Of a DNA stretch of 50,760 nt, positions 10,201 to 21,800 are shown in pieces; position 1 is the first letter of the stretch; every line of letters starts with the position of its first letter. The DNA lies in assembly GCA_003194525.1 (NCBI GenBank), contig NBIV01000383.1, positions 1-50,760 of the forward strand, written 5' to 3'. Under the pieces are notes generated by a model. The model was not told the origin of the DNA and made no database searches. It saw nothing but the letters and a program-made list of their open reading frames with translations. This stretch comes from Gracilariopsis chorda (Eukaryota > Rhodophyta > Florideophyceae > Gracilariales > Gracilariaceae). The position numbers were made by a program, and so were the translations under genes.

Positions 10201-11011
10201 TGATGATAGTAATGTTAGTTGGGCTACGGCGGATCTGTAGAACAAAGAAAGAAGAAAAAGAAGCAGTGAAGGTTGCCAGTCTTGGGGCGAGTTTACTTGG
10301 TAGTGCAAGTTCAGCGTGTTATATAGCACCTCTACGTCACACTACAACTACAAGAAAACCCTATACCACTAAGTGGGGACACCCAATACTACCAATCATA
10401 AACAAACATAACACAATAAGGGTTGCACACACTGATTACAGCCAAGTACAACCATGCATAACAACATAACAACACATTACAACAATGCAGACCAAGTGAA
10501 CCAAGTAGCCAGCAACGCACAATAAGTGAACCGGACACGCCAACAATGTGCCAGCATGTTGCAGCACTGTATAAACACTTACTCGCATCATCATGACAAT
10601 GACAAAGCACAAATACACATGCCACCGCATCCATGTACATACCCTAGGTGTGTTGCGTGCATGGCACGTGCCTGCTTGCACAACCGCACACATGACACAC
10701 TTCCATATACCTGTAAACCACATGTAGCCACACATATTCTTCAGTACCATACCCATTCACCTTATGCCAAGTGGCCAGTTCCGTGCCAAGAGCCCATAGA
10801 ATGCATAACACTTGTAACCAATACGTTGCATATGAGTGTTTGCAGTAGCCAATCATATGCCCGTTTCACGTTGGGTTTGAGAACACACGCATATGCGCTT
10901 TTGTAAAGCAGGTCCCAAAAACAGCCCTCCGTTATATGAAACTTTGTTTTCAAGTGTTGCACCATGATGTCCCAGTACTACCCGGCACTCGACTACGTGC
11001 TAACATCAACA
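10201..11011 (-). repeat. Shared LTR: 5' LTR of B and 3' LTR of C (811 bp)
   Basis: The plus strand starts TGATGATAG and ends CATCAACA. Its low end abuts the B primer-binding site and its high end abuts the C polypurine tract, so one LTR serves both elements. It looks identical to 16086-16896. A TATA motif is at 10319-10325 (minus TATATAA), and the CCAAT plus palindrome-core module is near 10821-10902. Confidence 0.93.
10319..10325 (-). promoter_or_regulatory. TATA box of family B LTR
   Basis: The minus strand reads TATATAA in GCTATATAACACG, about 118 bp before the U5 end of the LTR. It is repeated at 16204-16210 in the 5' LTR of C. It likely drives the genomic RNA of B. Confidence 0.6.
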
Positions 11012-14000
11012 CTCCTCCTCGAGTTCCTGGGTCAGACCAACCCTATCCATGATCAACTGTGCCATAGCAGGACTAAGTGGTTTAGTGAGTATGTCAGCAT
11101 CATTGTCCTCACTTGCCACATATTCCACAGTTATCACCTTGCTTTTGACCAAGTCTCGGATAAAGTGTATCTTCACGTCAATGTGTTTGGCACGTCCGGA
11201 GGGGCAACGCTCACCAATGGCCCATTCAATCGCACACTGGTTGTCTGAGCGTAGTGGAGTACTCTCATTAACCGGTATTCCACATTCCTCAAGTACTCGA
11301 GATATCCACATTAGCTCTTGACTTGCCATCACTAATGCGTAATACTCGGACTCGCCTGTAGACAATGCCACTGACGCCTGCTTACGCGCACCGTAGAAAC
11401 AAGCACATGACCCACGTTTGATCATAAAGCCAGACAAAGACTTGCGATCAGTGGTGTCACCAGCGTAATCAGAGTCTACATAACCATTGAGCAGCAGGTT
11501 ACCAGGTTGATAAACAAGTCCATGGGGAGTAGTGCCACGTAAATACCTCATCACGCGCTTCACCGCTCGATGACAATACCGAGTTGGTGCTTTCTGAAAG
11601 CGCGCTAGGATAAGTACGGGTGCCAATATGTCCAAACGTGTCCGTAATGCCAGGTACAGCAGAGACCCGATCATCTGCTGATACAACTGGACTTCAAATG
11701 GGGACTTGTCCTCCTCCACATCAAGCGAGGAAAAGAAAGATTCTACCATTGGGCTTCGTGCAGGCTTGCTACATTCCAGTCCAAACCGACGTAACATGCC
11801 ACTGACATACAGCGGCTGTGCTAGTTTTACACCTAACAGTTGGCCATTGGAGTCCATGTTCCAGGTTAATTCAACACCAAGATACATTCTGATACGAGTC
11901 TCAACACGTAGGTCATACAGAGACTTGAGCTCCTCCACTATGTGGGAACGTTGTTCAGCAGTTGGCGTAAATATGAGAAGGTCATCTACGTATACCAAGA
12001 TGTATGCGTATGTGTTACCGGCTAATTTGCGCCTGAAGACACATGGTGCACTGGGTAATTCTTCAAAACCTATGCCTTTAATGTCTGTGCTGAACTTCGT
12101 ATGCCATGCCAGATGAGCCTGCTTAAGCCCATATATAGCCTTTAGCAGTTTATAGCATCGTGACTTGAGACCAGGAATGCCACGCGGTGACATCACCCAA
12201 ACGTCTTCCTTGAGGTCACCGTTCAGGAATGCGGTTTTAATATCCACCTGTGCAACAAACATCTGCATGCACAACATCAGGTACAGGAACATGCGAACCA
12301 AGTTGAACGAAACGACTGGTGCGTACGTCTCTAAGTAGTCCTGACCATATGTCTGGTGGTTGCCTCCAGCCACTATTCGAGCTCGAAATCGGTCAACGGA
12401 GTTGTCTGCGTCACGTTTCACCTTCAGAATGACATGCGTTGGTAGAGGCGCGGACTTTGGTGAGTCATCCGCAACCCATGTAGCCTTGTCTTCCAAGGAT
12501 GTGAACTCCTCATCGATAGCATGTAGCCATTGCTCTCTTTCAGTTGGGGGTGCGGAGAGTGCTTCCTTGAGTGTGGGATCATCACTCGTGGTAACCTTAA
12601 CCTCCGATTTGGCCGCGCCAGCCATATGCCACCAGCGTTGTGGTGCACGCCTAGTGCGACGAGGATAGCGTGACTGTGACTCAGAGTCGAGATTTGCTTG
12701 TTCAATGTTCTCTGCATCACTCTCTGACCCCTCTTCGTTGCCGGAATTGTGGTCATCAGTAACAATATCTGGTGGTGCAGAGTTAGCAGTCACGTTTACA
12801 GGTGCCCCAGAATGGTCTATGCTGCCATTTTCGGATTCTGAAATGACGTCGGCAACATCGTCAACATAAAATTCTTCAGAGCTGGTGGAGCCTACATCAT
12901 CCTCAGAACTATAAGTCGCATCTGATGCACTCTCGTCATCCATATAATTGCTTAGATACGGTACACCAGGGAACCTAGATTCATCAAAGGTGACATGACG
13001 CGACCTTACTATTCGAGGAATATCGTCGTCACCCGATACTAGGACTTCGTAAACACCATGCTCAAGAGTCTGCAAGTACACTCCCTCAAGTGCACGAGAC
13101 TCGAACTTGGTGCCCGGGTTCATTTTTAATACATATGCGGCACATCCAAATACTTTGATATACTTCAAAGAAGGCCTATTGTCAGTGACCAACACATACG
13201 GGGTCACGCCAGTGGTGGAATGGGGCACTCTATTGCGAATATAAATCACATGTTTCAGTGCATATGGCCACAAACAGTCTGGTAAACTTGCTTGAATCAG
13301 CAAAGCTCGGGCAGCTTCCCCCATAGTGCGATTGATGCGCTCTGCAATAGCATTGTGTTGTGGGGTATACGGAGGAGAAAACGATACCTCCTGAAGACCA
13401 TTGTCGGGATTGTGTTGCAAAGCAATATACTCTTCTGCGTTGTCAGAGTGCAGTTTTCGAATAAGCACATGCTCTCCTCCAAGCTGTTTGAGCTTCTGCT
13501 TTACTCCCAAGAACACTTCGCTGATCTCAGTTCTGTGCACCATGAACCCAAGGACTGCATATCGTGAGTGATCATCGACAAATCCGGATGCATACCGGAA
13601 TCGGTCGGGGAATGATGGCACCAACGGACCGATAATGTCCGAGTGCACCACGTCCCCAACCTGCTTGGCTCGTTCAAACTTGCCCTGAAATGGCAGTTTA
13701 TGCGCCTTGGCAAGGGGGCATGGTCGACATACCTCCTCCATGCCCTTGATGTTTGGTACACCGTCGACGTGAGCATGAACTCTTTGAAGGTCATGTTCAT
13801 TCATATGTGCCAGTCGGCGGTGCCACAATGAACTAGTGCGCTCGTCGGTAGCAGCAAGCACCGTGGATGTGTCCGTATGGTCGATTGGGTTTGGCAGGGT
13901 GTATAAACGGGAGCGATGATGACGAGTCCCATGCCCGACCTCAAACCCATCTTCGTGTTGTAGGCGTACTTCCTTATCACAAAACAGTGAGTGGATACCT

Positions 14001-15292
14001 TTGTCAGCCAACCGCCCTACAGAAACTAGGTTATATCCAAGATTCGGAACGAGCAGCACATTAGACAACCTAAGATTGACATCCACAAACGGTAATACCA
14101 CATCTCCTTGTTGCGTGGCAGTGACCGTGGTGTTGTCAGCTAGTTCAATTGTCCTATGTGGTATGTCGAACATTGTGGTTGGGACGAACGCCGACACCGA
14201 ACAAAAGAAATGAGACGTAGCGCCACTGTCTGCATATGTGTCAATGCACTCATTAACCGGTGGTACCACTGATGACTTTTCACCTGCGACTCCAGCAATC
14301 TCAACCTTGGATGCTTTCCGCGATGACTTGGCGGAACGTTTAGGCTTTTCGACTGCATTTAGCCTTAGCTGATCCAAGATAGCTTGTGGTAAATGGTTGT
14401 CAGGATTGTCCGGATTCATGTGACAACGGTCCTGGGTGTGTCCATCGCGGTCACAAAAGGTGCAGTGGTACCCATTTTTGTTTCCAGCAGCATATGCACG
14501 ACCAGTGGGGTCGTTCACAGTGGTTGAATCTGATGCGTTACCATCATTCTCAATACCATTTGATAATTTGCTGTGTCCGCTAATACGGGAACCACCCCTG
14601 TTCTTGTTCTTCTTGCGATTGCGCCCTCTACCAGAACTGCTTGACCCCATTTGACGAGCATTATATTCATCAATCAGGGTTGTTGCTACATACTCCCAGG
14701 TCAGTTCCGAGATCTCCTTGGTCCTCAGTGCTGCTGCAGTTGATTCCAATGAGCAGTTGGGGTCAATAGATGCCAGAAGCATAGGTGCCTTGTGAGACTC
14801 TGGTATGGCGGCATCTTTGCCCATGCGGTCCAGCTGCGAGAACAGAGAGGCAAACTGGTCCACGTATTCGGACATGTTTTGGCCATTATACGACATTCTG
14901 AACAGCTGAGTCTGCACGGCTATACGAGACACTGTCCTGTTTGAGGCATATCGCGCATCAAGTAGTTGAAGCATGCGACCGGGGTCATCATCCACATCCA
15001 TAACTACACGCAACGGGGCATCACCAAGTGCACAAATGATGATTGCACATGCCTTTTCGCGCTTTGCGAGTGTACGGGAGGGTGTCTGGGTAGCACTAGA
15101 ACCAGACGCTTGTGTCATTATTCCACTAGATGACTCCTCCGAGCTTGACATAACGACATTCCAGACACCTTTAATACGACATGCAGCACGTAGACGGTGT
15201 CTCCATAGGGTGTAATCTTCTCCCCGCTTACCGTGGAAGCGCGGGATCTTCACACCAGAAGTGGTTTCTGACTCAACTTCGGAGTCTGACAT
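11006..15292 (-). CDS. Element C Gag-Pol polyprotein, 1428 aa (Ty1/copia)
   Basis: This is the second intact family B polyprotein, offset from B by exactly 5885 bp with no indel. Order and residues: Gag about 1-270; zinc knuckle C277, C280, H285, C290; protease D355-S-G; integrase HHCC region (H491, H496, C522, C525) and DDE D552, D617, E651; an acidic linker around 780-880; RT with D1017 and YVDD 1101-1104; RNase H D1273/D1275, E1316, D1350, D1372. Gag and Pol share one frame, so the Gag excess must come from processing, splicing or degradation, not frameshifting. Residue P640 (SFSPPYTPQHN) looks closer to the usual copia pattern than the serine in B. C has its own PBS and 5' LTR and is the best candidate for an autonomous element in the window. 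Confidence 0.95.
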   Translation of the reverse strand: MSDSEVESETTSGVKIPRFHGKRGEDYTLWRHRLRAACRIKGVWNVVMSSSEESSSGIMTQASGSSATQTPSRTLAKREKACAIIICALGDAPLRVVMDVDDDPGRMLQLLDARYASNRTVSRIAVQTQLFRMSYNGQNMSEYVDQFASLFSQLDRMGKDAAIPESHKAPMLLASIDPNCSLESTAAALRTKEISELTWEYVATTLIDEYNARQMGSSSSGRGRNRKKNKNRGGSRISGHSKLSNGIENDGNASDSTTVNDPTGRAYAAGNKNGYHCTFCDRDGHTQDRCHMNPDNPDNHLPQAILDQLRLNAVEKPKRSAKSSRKASKVEIAGVAGEKSSVVPPVNECIDTYADSGATSHFFCSVSAFVPTTMFDIPHRTIELADNTTVTATQQGDVVLPFVDVNLRLSNVLLVPNLGYNLVSVGRLADKGIHSLFCDKEVRLQHEDGFEVGHGTRHHRSRLYTLPNPIDHTDTSTVLAATDERTSSLWHRRLAHMNEHDLQRVHAHVDGVPNIKGMEEVCRPCPLAKAHKLPFQGKFERAKQVGDVVHSDIIGPLVPSFPDRFRYASGFVDDHSRYAVLGFMVHRTEISEVFLGVKQKLKQLGGEHVLIRKLHSDNAEEYIALQHNPDNGLQEVSFSPPYTPQHNAIAERINRTMGEAARALLIQASLPDCLWPYALKHVIYIRNRVPHSTTGVTPYVLVTDNRPSLKYIKVFGCAAYVLKMNPGTKFESRALEGVYLQTLEHGVYEVLVSGDDDIPRIVRSRHVTFDESRFPGVPYLSNYMDDESASDATYSSEDDVGSTSSEEFYVDDVADVISESENGSIDHSGAPVNVTANSAPPDIVTDDHNSGNEEGSESDAENIEQANLDSESQSRYPRRTRRAPQRWWHMAGAAKSEVKVTTSDDPTLKEALSAPPTEREQWLHAIDEEFTSLEDKATWVADDSPKSAPLPTHVILKVKRDADNSVDRFRARIVAGGNHQTYGQDYLETYAPVVSFNLVRMFLYLMLCMQMFVAQVDIKTAFLNGDLKEDVWVMSPRGIPGLKSRCYKLLKAIYGLKQAHLAWHTKFSTDIKGIGFEELPSAPCVFRRKLAGNTYAYILVYVDDLLIFTPTAEQRSHIVEELKSLYDLRVETRIRMYLGVELTWNMDSNGQLLGVKLAQPLYVSGMLRRFGLECSKPARSPMVESFFSSLDVEEDKSPFEVQLYQQMIGSLLYLALRTRLDILAPVLILARFQKAPTRYCHRAVKRVMRYLRGTTPHGLVYQPGNLLLNGYVDSDYAGDTTDRKSLSGFMIKRGSCACFYGARKQASVALSTGESEYYALVMASQELMWISRVLEECGIPVNESTPLRSDNQCAIEWAIGERCPSGRAKHIDVKIHFIRDLVKSKVITVEYVASEDNDADILTKPLSPAMAQLIMDRVGLTQELEEEC
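11012..11023 (-). other. Element C polypurine tract
   Basis: The minus strand reads CTCGAGGAGGAG next to the LTR boundary. It overlaps the final codons of the C polyprotein, exactly as in B. Confidence 0.75.
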
Positions 15293-16070
15293 GGTTCCAG
15301 AACGAGTTCAGTAACCGAAATTAGAACAAACAAGGTACGAAAATGAAGCAGAGTGAGGGACTCGATGCTTAGAATCGCTATCAGAATAGACGAGAGGGCT
15401 GTTTTGGCGGTACAGCTTTGGACTGATAGCGGATGTCACACTATGTGGGTGATGCTGGAGTGGATTATACTCAACACTTAACAGCGAGGGCGCCAGCGGA
15501 GACCGTGTAACCAAGTCTCAACGCTCGTCCAGACGCGTCTGGTACGCGAATCACAGGCGGAGTTCGGGTTCTCGACGCCTGGAGTATACTCACGAGCAGC
15601 TCTGAAGCACACTCGGAAAGGAAACTAACTTCGTAAAAGCGGGCGCACTGACGGGAGATACTATCTCCGCTACCCTAAGGGTCGAACCCCTGGACCCTGG
15701 TAACTCTCTCCAGGTGAGGTACGAAATTCTTCGTGACCTACCCTGTTCTGCGCACTTCAGAACGAGGGGCTTTATAATCCCTACGTGTCGTCCCAGGGAG
15801 GTTAGTAGCTGTCGCGATAAGCGTTCACCAGTTAACCCCTGCTAGACACTTGCAGGAAAATAGCGCGGTCTTCCTTGTGCGCTGAAGCACAGGTGCAGGG
15901 ATCGGAACAGGCGCAGGTCGGCTTACCAGAGAAGGGGTCTCTGAACGCTTTGCCTACTTTCACCACAACAACTGTACCTCCACAAGATACGCAAAACTTC
16001 TCGCAAGAACAGCTTCGTAGAACGCAAATAAAAGAATTAGTAAAGCGCGACGTCGGCAAAGAATCGACGC
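15293..16070 (-). other. Element C leader (5' UTR)
   Basis: A 778-bp leader matching that of B; I noticed one substitution (C at 15784 against T at 9899). The conserved block lies at 15640-15681. No gene is visible. Confidence 0.75.
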
Positions 16071-16085
16071 TCTGGGCCCATAACC
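16071..16085 (-). other. Element C primer-binding site (half tRNA-iMet)
   Basis: The plus strand reads TCTGGGCCCATAACC, abutting the LTR start at 16086. It is the same site as in B. Confidence 0.9.
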
Positions 16086-16896
16086 TGATGATAGTAATGT
16101 TAGTTGGGCTACGGCGGATCTGTAGAACAAAGAAAGAAGAAAAAGAAGCAGTGAAGGTTGCCAGTCTTGGGGCGAGTTTACTTGGTAGTGCAAGTTCAGC
16201 GTGTTATATAGCACCTCTACGTCACACTACAACTACAAGAAAACCCTATACCACTAAGTGGGGACACCCAATACTACCAATCATAAACAAACATAACACA
16301 ATAAGGGTTGCACACACTGATTACAGCCAAGTACAACCATGCATAACAACATAACAACACATTACAACAATGCAGACCAAGTGAACCAAGTAGCCAGCAA
16401 CGCACAATAAGTGAACCGGACACGCCAACAATGTGCCAGCATGTTGCAGCACTGTATAAACACTTACTCGCATCATCATGACAATGACAAAGCACAAATA
16501 CACATGCCACCGCATCCATGTACATACCCTAGGTGTGTTGCGTGCATGGCACGTGCCTGCTTGCACAACCGCACACATGACACACTTCCATATACCTGTA
16601 AACCACATGTAGCCACACATATTCTTCAGTACCATACCCATTCACCTTATGCCAAGTGGCCAGTTCCGTGCCAAGAGCCCATAGAATGCATAACACTTGT
16701 AACCAATACGTTGCATATGAGTGTTTGCAGTAGCCAATCATATGCCCGTTTCACGTTGGGTTTGAGAACACACGCATATGCGCTTTTGTAAAGCAGGTCC
16801 CAAAAACAGCCCTCCGTTATATGAAACTTTGTTTTCAAGTGTTGCACCATGATGTCCCAGTACTACCCGGCACTCGACTACGTGCTAACATCAACA
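16086..16896 (-). repeat. Element C 5' LTR (family B, 811 bp)
   Basis: The plus strand starts TGATGATAG and ends CATCAACA. It is followed by CCCAAGATATG, a sequence found uninterrupted in the A1 leader (near 3168) and A3 leader (near 23210). The B-C tandem is therefore inserted in the leader of A2, with CCCAA (16897-16901) the expected right target-site copy. The left copy is outside the window. Confidence 0.93.
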
Positions 16897-17809
16897 CCCA
16901 AGATATGCCTTCACCAAGTATAACCCTTTCTGGCCTCTGGCAAGAACTTGCGTGACCTCGCAACTGAAGCTACTATGGCAACCAAAGTACGCTGCTAACG
17001 CGCAACCACTTAAGGTCATACGCGGCCTGATCCTAAGAAGGAGGTCAGCCTACGCCACGTCGCCTCCCCGCACAAACGCCCAAGGGTCAGATGCACGGAT
17101 CAAAAGCTCGTTATGGAATACCTTCGCAACAGCCCAAGAATCCCGACACGCAGTCAGGATCAAAACGAATAATTCAATCACCCGCACCAGCGCAGTACGC
17201 CACGGCACCCCGTCCACGGATGCACCCGCTGAACTTACCAGGTCTTAACGACCGTCACCGTTATCTGTCCAAATGGACCGGTGGGAAGCCGCTCGACAGT
17301 ACACCCGCTTTGGTTCAAGCCGCCAGGATCACGTCCCCAGATACCTGGAATCCCCCAAAGTAACCCGGATCAACCGCTCGTCGCACTGGACACCAGATGA
17401 TGATTAACAAACACGAAAAACAAACAACTGCTGAGCACACGATCACGGAGCCCAGACTTCGAAACTAGACCGACTCGACCTCACGGATACGACCCGACAA
17501 ACGACTCGGGGATCCCAAAACACAAGATAGAGGGAGTGTCACACACAAAGTAGATAGCGATCGACAACACGGGCAACAACGGAGGCCCAACTGAACAACG
17601 ATAGCAAGTAAACGTCGAACCACTACCACCACAACGCCCTCAGGGAGGAACGGAAACCAAAGGAGAATGACCAACACCGACCAACAATGGGATCAAGACA
17701 CCCGACGCAACGACGAAAGAGGCAACAACAGCGAAACGGATGAACGGCGGTGAGGGAGAGCGGCGACCGACGAACGATACGGAAAGGGATAGCGGCAGCG
17801 GTCAGCGGG
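16897..17809 (-). other. Element A2 leader, PBS-proximal part
   Basis: This region aligns with about 3168-4071 of the A1 leader with scattered substitutions. The gag-proximal part and all of A2 Gag-Pol are missing because the B-C tandem entered here; they should lie beyond the left window edge. No gene is visible. Confidence 0.85.
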
Positions 17810-17824
17810 GCTGGGCCCATAACC
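17810..17824 (-). other. Element A2 primer-binding site (half tRNA-iMet)
   Basis: The plus strand reads GCTGGGCCCATAACC, the initiator tRNA-Met anticodon stem-loop, next to the LTR start at 17825. Confidence 0.9.
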
Positions 17825-18085
17825 TGTTGAAAGTTGAAAGGAAGTTGAGGGGATGTAAGGGAAGTTCGCCAGCTCTGGCTTGGATTTACTTGGAGGTCCT
17901 TCAGGCATATTTTATATACCACTCTAAACTCGAATTGCGCGGGAACACCAACTACAAGTAAACCTAAACCACTAAGCAGGGACACTCAATACTACCAATC
18001 ATCATCTAACATGACATAGCCAGCTCAGCACAACCTCATTACATCAACGCACACCAACGCACCAACGTTCCGTAATAGTTACGTG
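17825..18085 (-). repeat. Element A2 5' LTR, U5-side part
   Basis: The first 261 plus-strand bases of a family A LTR. It breaks at GTTACGTG where element A3 begins. The LTR resumes at 24913, and the two parts sum to 778 bp, matching an intact LTR. Confidence 0.92.
18081..18085. repeat. A3 target-site duplication, left copy (ACGTG)
   Basis: ACGTG precedes the A3 3' LTR. The same five bases follow the 5' LTR at 24908-24912, and intact LTRs carry a single GTTACGTGCATAC at this site. Confidence 0.9.
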
Positions 18086-18864
18086 TGTTGAAAGTTGAAA
18101 GGAAGTTGAGGGGATTGAAGGGAAGTTCGCCAGCTCTGGCTTGGATTTACTTGGAGGTCCTTCAGGCACATCTTATATACCACTCTAAACTCGAATTGCG
18201 TGGGAACACCAACTACAAGTAAAACCTAAACCACTAAGCAGGGACACTCAGTACTACCATTCATCATCTAACATGACATAGCCAGCTCAGCACAACCTCA
18301 TTACACCAACGCACACCAACGCACCAATGTTCTGTAATAGTTACGTGCATACACATGACCATGACAAGGCACAAATTCACGACTCCAACACACGCCAGCA
18401 CATGCCAACACATCGCGGTAACTCAACACGTCACGGTAAGTCGGCACGTAAACTGTGGTGTTAGTGCCATGTCATCATGTGGCATTGCACACAACACCCA
18501 CGTCATCAATATACCCGTGCATGTGTAAACCTGTTGACAGTGCATGCGCACCTTACCATTGTACCAACCACTGCTGTACCACTTGTACCAGGTGTCAACC
18601 ACTTCATCAGTATCCTCTGCACACAACGTACACTGTGACCACTGTAGTAGCTGGACACGTGGGTGTGTCCAGCCGATCCAGTTATGCCATACCACTTGTA
18701 CGCACCACGTTGCATATGTACATTTGCAGTAGCCAATCAGAAGCCAGTCTCACGTTGGGTTCGCGCACACGTGCATATGCGCTTTTGCAGAGGTACCCTC
18801 TAAAACAGCCCATGCTCCCCGGAACATTTGGTTTTCAGTGACAGCACAGGTACTACTGCCAACA
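18086..18864 (-). repeat. Element A3 3' LTR (779 bp)
   Basis: The plus strand starts TGTTGAAAG and ends CTGCCAACA. Its high end abuts the polypurine tract, which identifies it as the 3' LTR of a minus-strand element. Confidence 0.92.
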
Positions 18865-18874
18865 CCCCCCCTCT
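18865..18874 (-). other. Element A3 polypurine tract
   Basis: The minus strand reads AGAGGGGGGG immediately before the 3' LTR. It lies about 10 bp after the pol stop codon, so unlike family B it does not overlap the coding sequence. Confidence 0.75.
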
Positions 18875-18884
18875 GTCACTGACT

Positions 18885-21800
18885 TCAAAGGTCTAAGGGG
18901 AGCAAGCCACAGTCACCGCGGAACCTTGCCAGCTTAACTCGACCGAGCGCTTTCGTCAGCATATCGGCAACCATGTCTTCCGTGGAACAGTACTGCAACT
19001 GGACGGCTTTGTCGCGTAGAGCCTCTCTGGTGAAGTGAAAGCGAATATCAATGTGCTTAGTACGCTTGTTCACAACTCCATTTCGAGCAAGGTCGATGCA
19101 ACCTTGGTTGTCCACGTACACAGTTGTGGGCTAAACCATTAGCGTCACTGACTCATCCACGTGTAGTCCACTTGCGTTGCCAATGCCACTCCACAGTCGT
19201 CTCAGCCAGATTGCCTCCTTCGTCCCACTGCACAGACTCACATACTCAGCCTCAGCGCTGGACAATGCAACTACTTCCTGTTGGTGCGAGCTCCAAGACA
19301 CAGGAGCACCGCACATCATGAACACATACCCACTGGTGGACTTGCGGTTGGATGTATCACCTGCCCAGTCAGAGTCTACGTATCCATACAGCTGAGTATC
19401 AGTCGTGGTGCCATAAGTAAGTCCAAGGGAGCGAGTGCCATTAAGGTAACGCAGAACACGCTTGACCGCTTTCCAATGAGTCTCTCCAGGTTTCTCGACA
19501 TACTTGGCTAGCTTGGACACTGCAAACGAGATGTCCGGTCGAGTGCCAACAGAGAGATACATCAGACAACCGATCACCTGGCGATACGGGATGTTCGTCA
19601 GAGGCTCTTCTACCTTAGTGAGGTCAGCACCGGAGTCCATGGGAGTGTCCATTGGTTTGCACTGCAACATGCCAAAACGTTCTAAGACCTTACGCATGTA
19701 TGCAGACTGTGTCAGGTACAGCTGTCTTTTGGATCGATCACGATGGATCTCGAACCCAAGTACCATGCGCGCTTCACTGAGATCCTTCATCTGAAAACGT
19801 TTTGACAGTTCACGCTTTACGCGATTCATTGTCTCCATACTTGGACTCGCAATGAGCAAGTCGTCCACATAAAGAGCAATGATCACAAGCGCTCCCAGTA
19901 CCTCTCCGGTGTAGACGCACTCGTCTGCGACGTTTGGCTTCAGCCCCATCCAACCAACGAGGAACAAGTACATCTTTGCAAACCACTGCCTTGATGCCTG
20001 TCGTAGCCCATAGATGGCTTTGTTGAGAAGGCATACCAAGTCCTCGTTCCCAGGTTTGATGAATCCGTCCGGCTGCTCCATGTACACAGTCTCTTCCAGG
20101 TCGCCATTCAAGAATGCAGTCTTCACATCCATCTGGTGCAGATGATAGTCCTGCACTGCTACAATGGACAGAATCATTCTAATGGATGTGAATTTGACCA
20201 CTGGTGCATACGTCTCGGAGAAGTCTACACCTTCGATCTGCAGAAACCCTCGAGCCACCACACGAGCCTTGTACCTCACTGTCGGTTCATCGTTGTCGCC
20301 AGCCTCATATTCTTGCACAAATACGCACTTGGATGATATCATGTTGCTGTCAGCTGGCCTTGGCACTAACTCCCATGTGTCATGCTCCATCAGAGACTCG
20401 TACTCACTGTTCATGGCCTTGGTCTACGCTTTTGAATCAGGACGTGACACTGCATCCGAGTATGAGGATGGGACATCATCACTGGCAGTGAGTAGGGCAG
20501 TGCCGCGCCACCACGAGGTAGGCGCTCTACGCTCACGAGTGGATCTCCGAAGTGGTGGTGGATCTGGTATATCTGGCTCAACTTCTGTCTCAGCTGTGGG
20601 CTCATCGTGGCCACTGCCTGAAGCTTCTTCTGGTGGAGTATCTGGTGCAGCGGGTTCAACTTGGGCAGCATCGGTGGGTGTAGTAGAGGTGGAGGTGATG
20701 TTTGATTTCGGCTTGTCCGAGATGTCGATCTCAGCATAGTCGTCATCATCAACGTGGTCAGTACCTTGATCTGAACCACTACATTCGTCAAACCTCACAT
20801 CTCTCGACACAACCACCTTCTTCTTTTGCGCATCCCACAGTTTATAACCGTTCGATCCAGTTGTGTACCCAATAAAGATCGCCTCCACGGCACGTTGCTC
20901 CAGTTTCTTCAGCTTGTGGTCCACCACTTTGTACCAGCACCGGCTACCGAACACACGCAGATTGCTCAAGTCAGGTTCATATCCACTCCAAATCTCGAGT
21001 GGTGTCACGTCACTCGGAAGCGCCTTGCAGGTGACTCGATTGCGCACATACACTGCAACGTTCAATGCTTCAGCCCAGAAGCTCTTTGGCAGTTTCTTGT
21101 GATGCAGCATCGATCTCACCAAGTCCATGAGTGTTCGGTTGAACCGTTCGGCCAGACCATTCTGATGTGGATTGTAAGGCACCGTTCGCTGATGTTCAAT
21201 ACCGTGACGTTCAAGCTCTTGTGAAAACTTCTTTGACACATATTCACCAGCATTGTCTGTGCGTAACGCATGTAGCACAGACTCACGTGCGGTAATGGTT
21301 TTCACATGTCGGTCACTCTGATTTTGAACCATCTTGAGCCACTTCACGAACACGTGGAACACCTCATCCTTGGTCTTGAGCATGTACAAGAAGCAAAAAC
21401 GGGAGTGATCATCGATGAATGTGACGAAGTAGCGTGAACCTCCCAAGGAACCTACTTGGATTGGACCACAAATGTCCGAATGCACTAGGTCAAATGGGTG
21501 CAAAGCCCGTTCCCCCCCTTGCTTGGGAGTTGGAGCACGTGTAGATTTTCCCACTACACAAGAGTCACACACATCCATCGATTGATTCAAGTCCACATTC
21601 AGCCCTGACACAACACCGTTACGAGCCATATGTTTGATACCATCCACATTCACATGAGCCATTCGAGCATGCCATAGTGACAGGTCAGTCACAAGTGCGT
21701 TGTCCATGTCTTCTGGTACTTCAATCGCGGTACATAGGTAGTACAGTCCTTTGATGCGACGGCCCTGGGCGATCATGGTGTTGCCTTTGTATACACATAC

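Noticed and set aside
9990..10469. A 159-aa plus-strand open frame, repeated at 15875-16354
   Set aside because: It runs antisense through leader, PBS and LTR of family B, shows no domain, and is duplicated only with the elements.
5121..15292. Envelope or extra gene downstream of pol (retrovirus-like organisation)
   Set aside because: RNase H is followed directly by the polypurine tract and LTR in all elements; there is no room for another gene.
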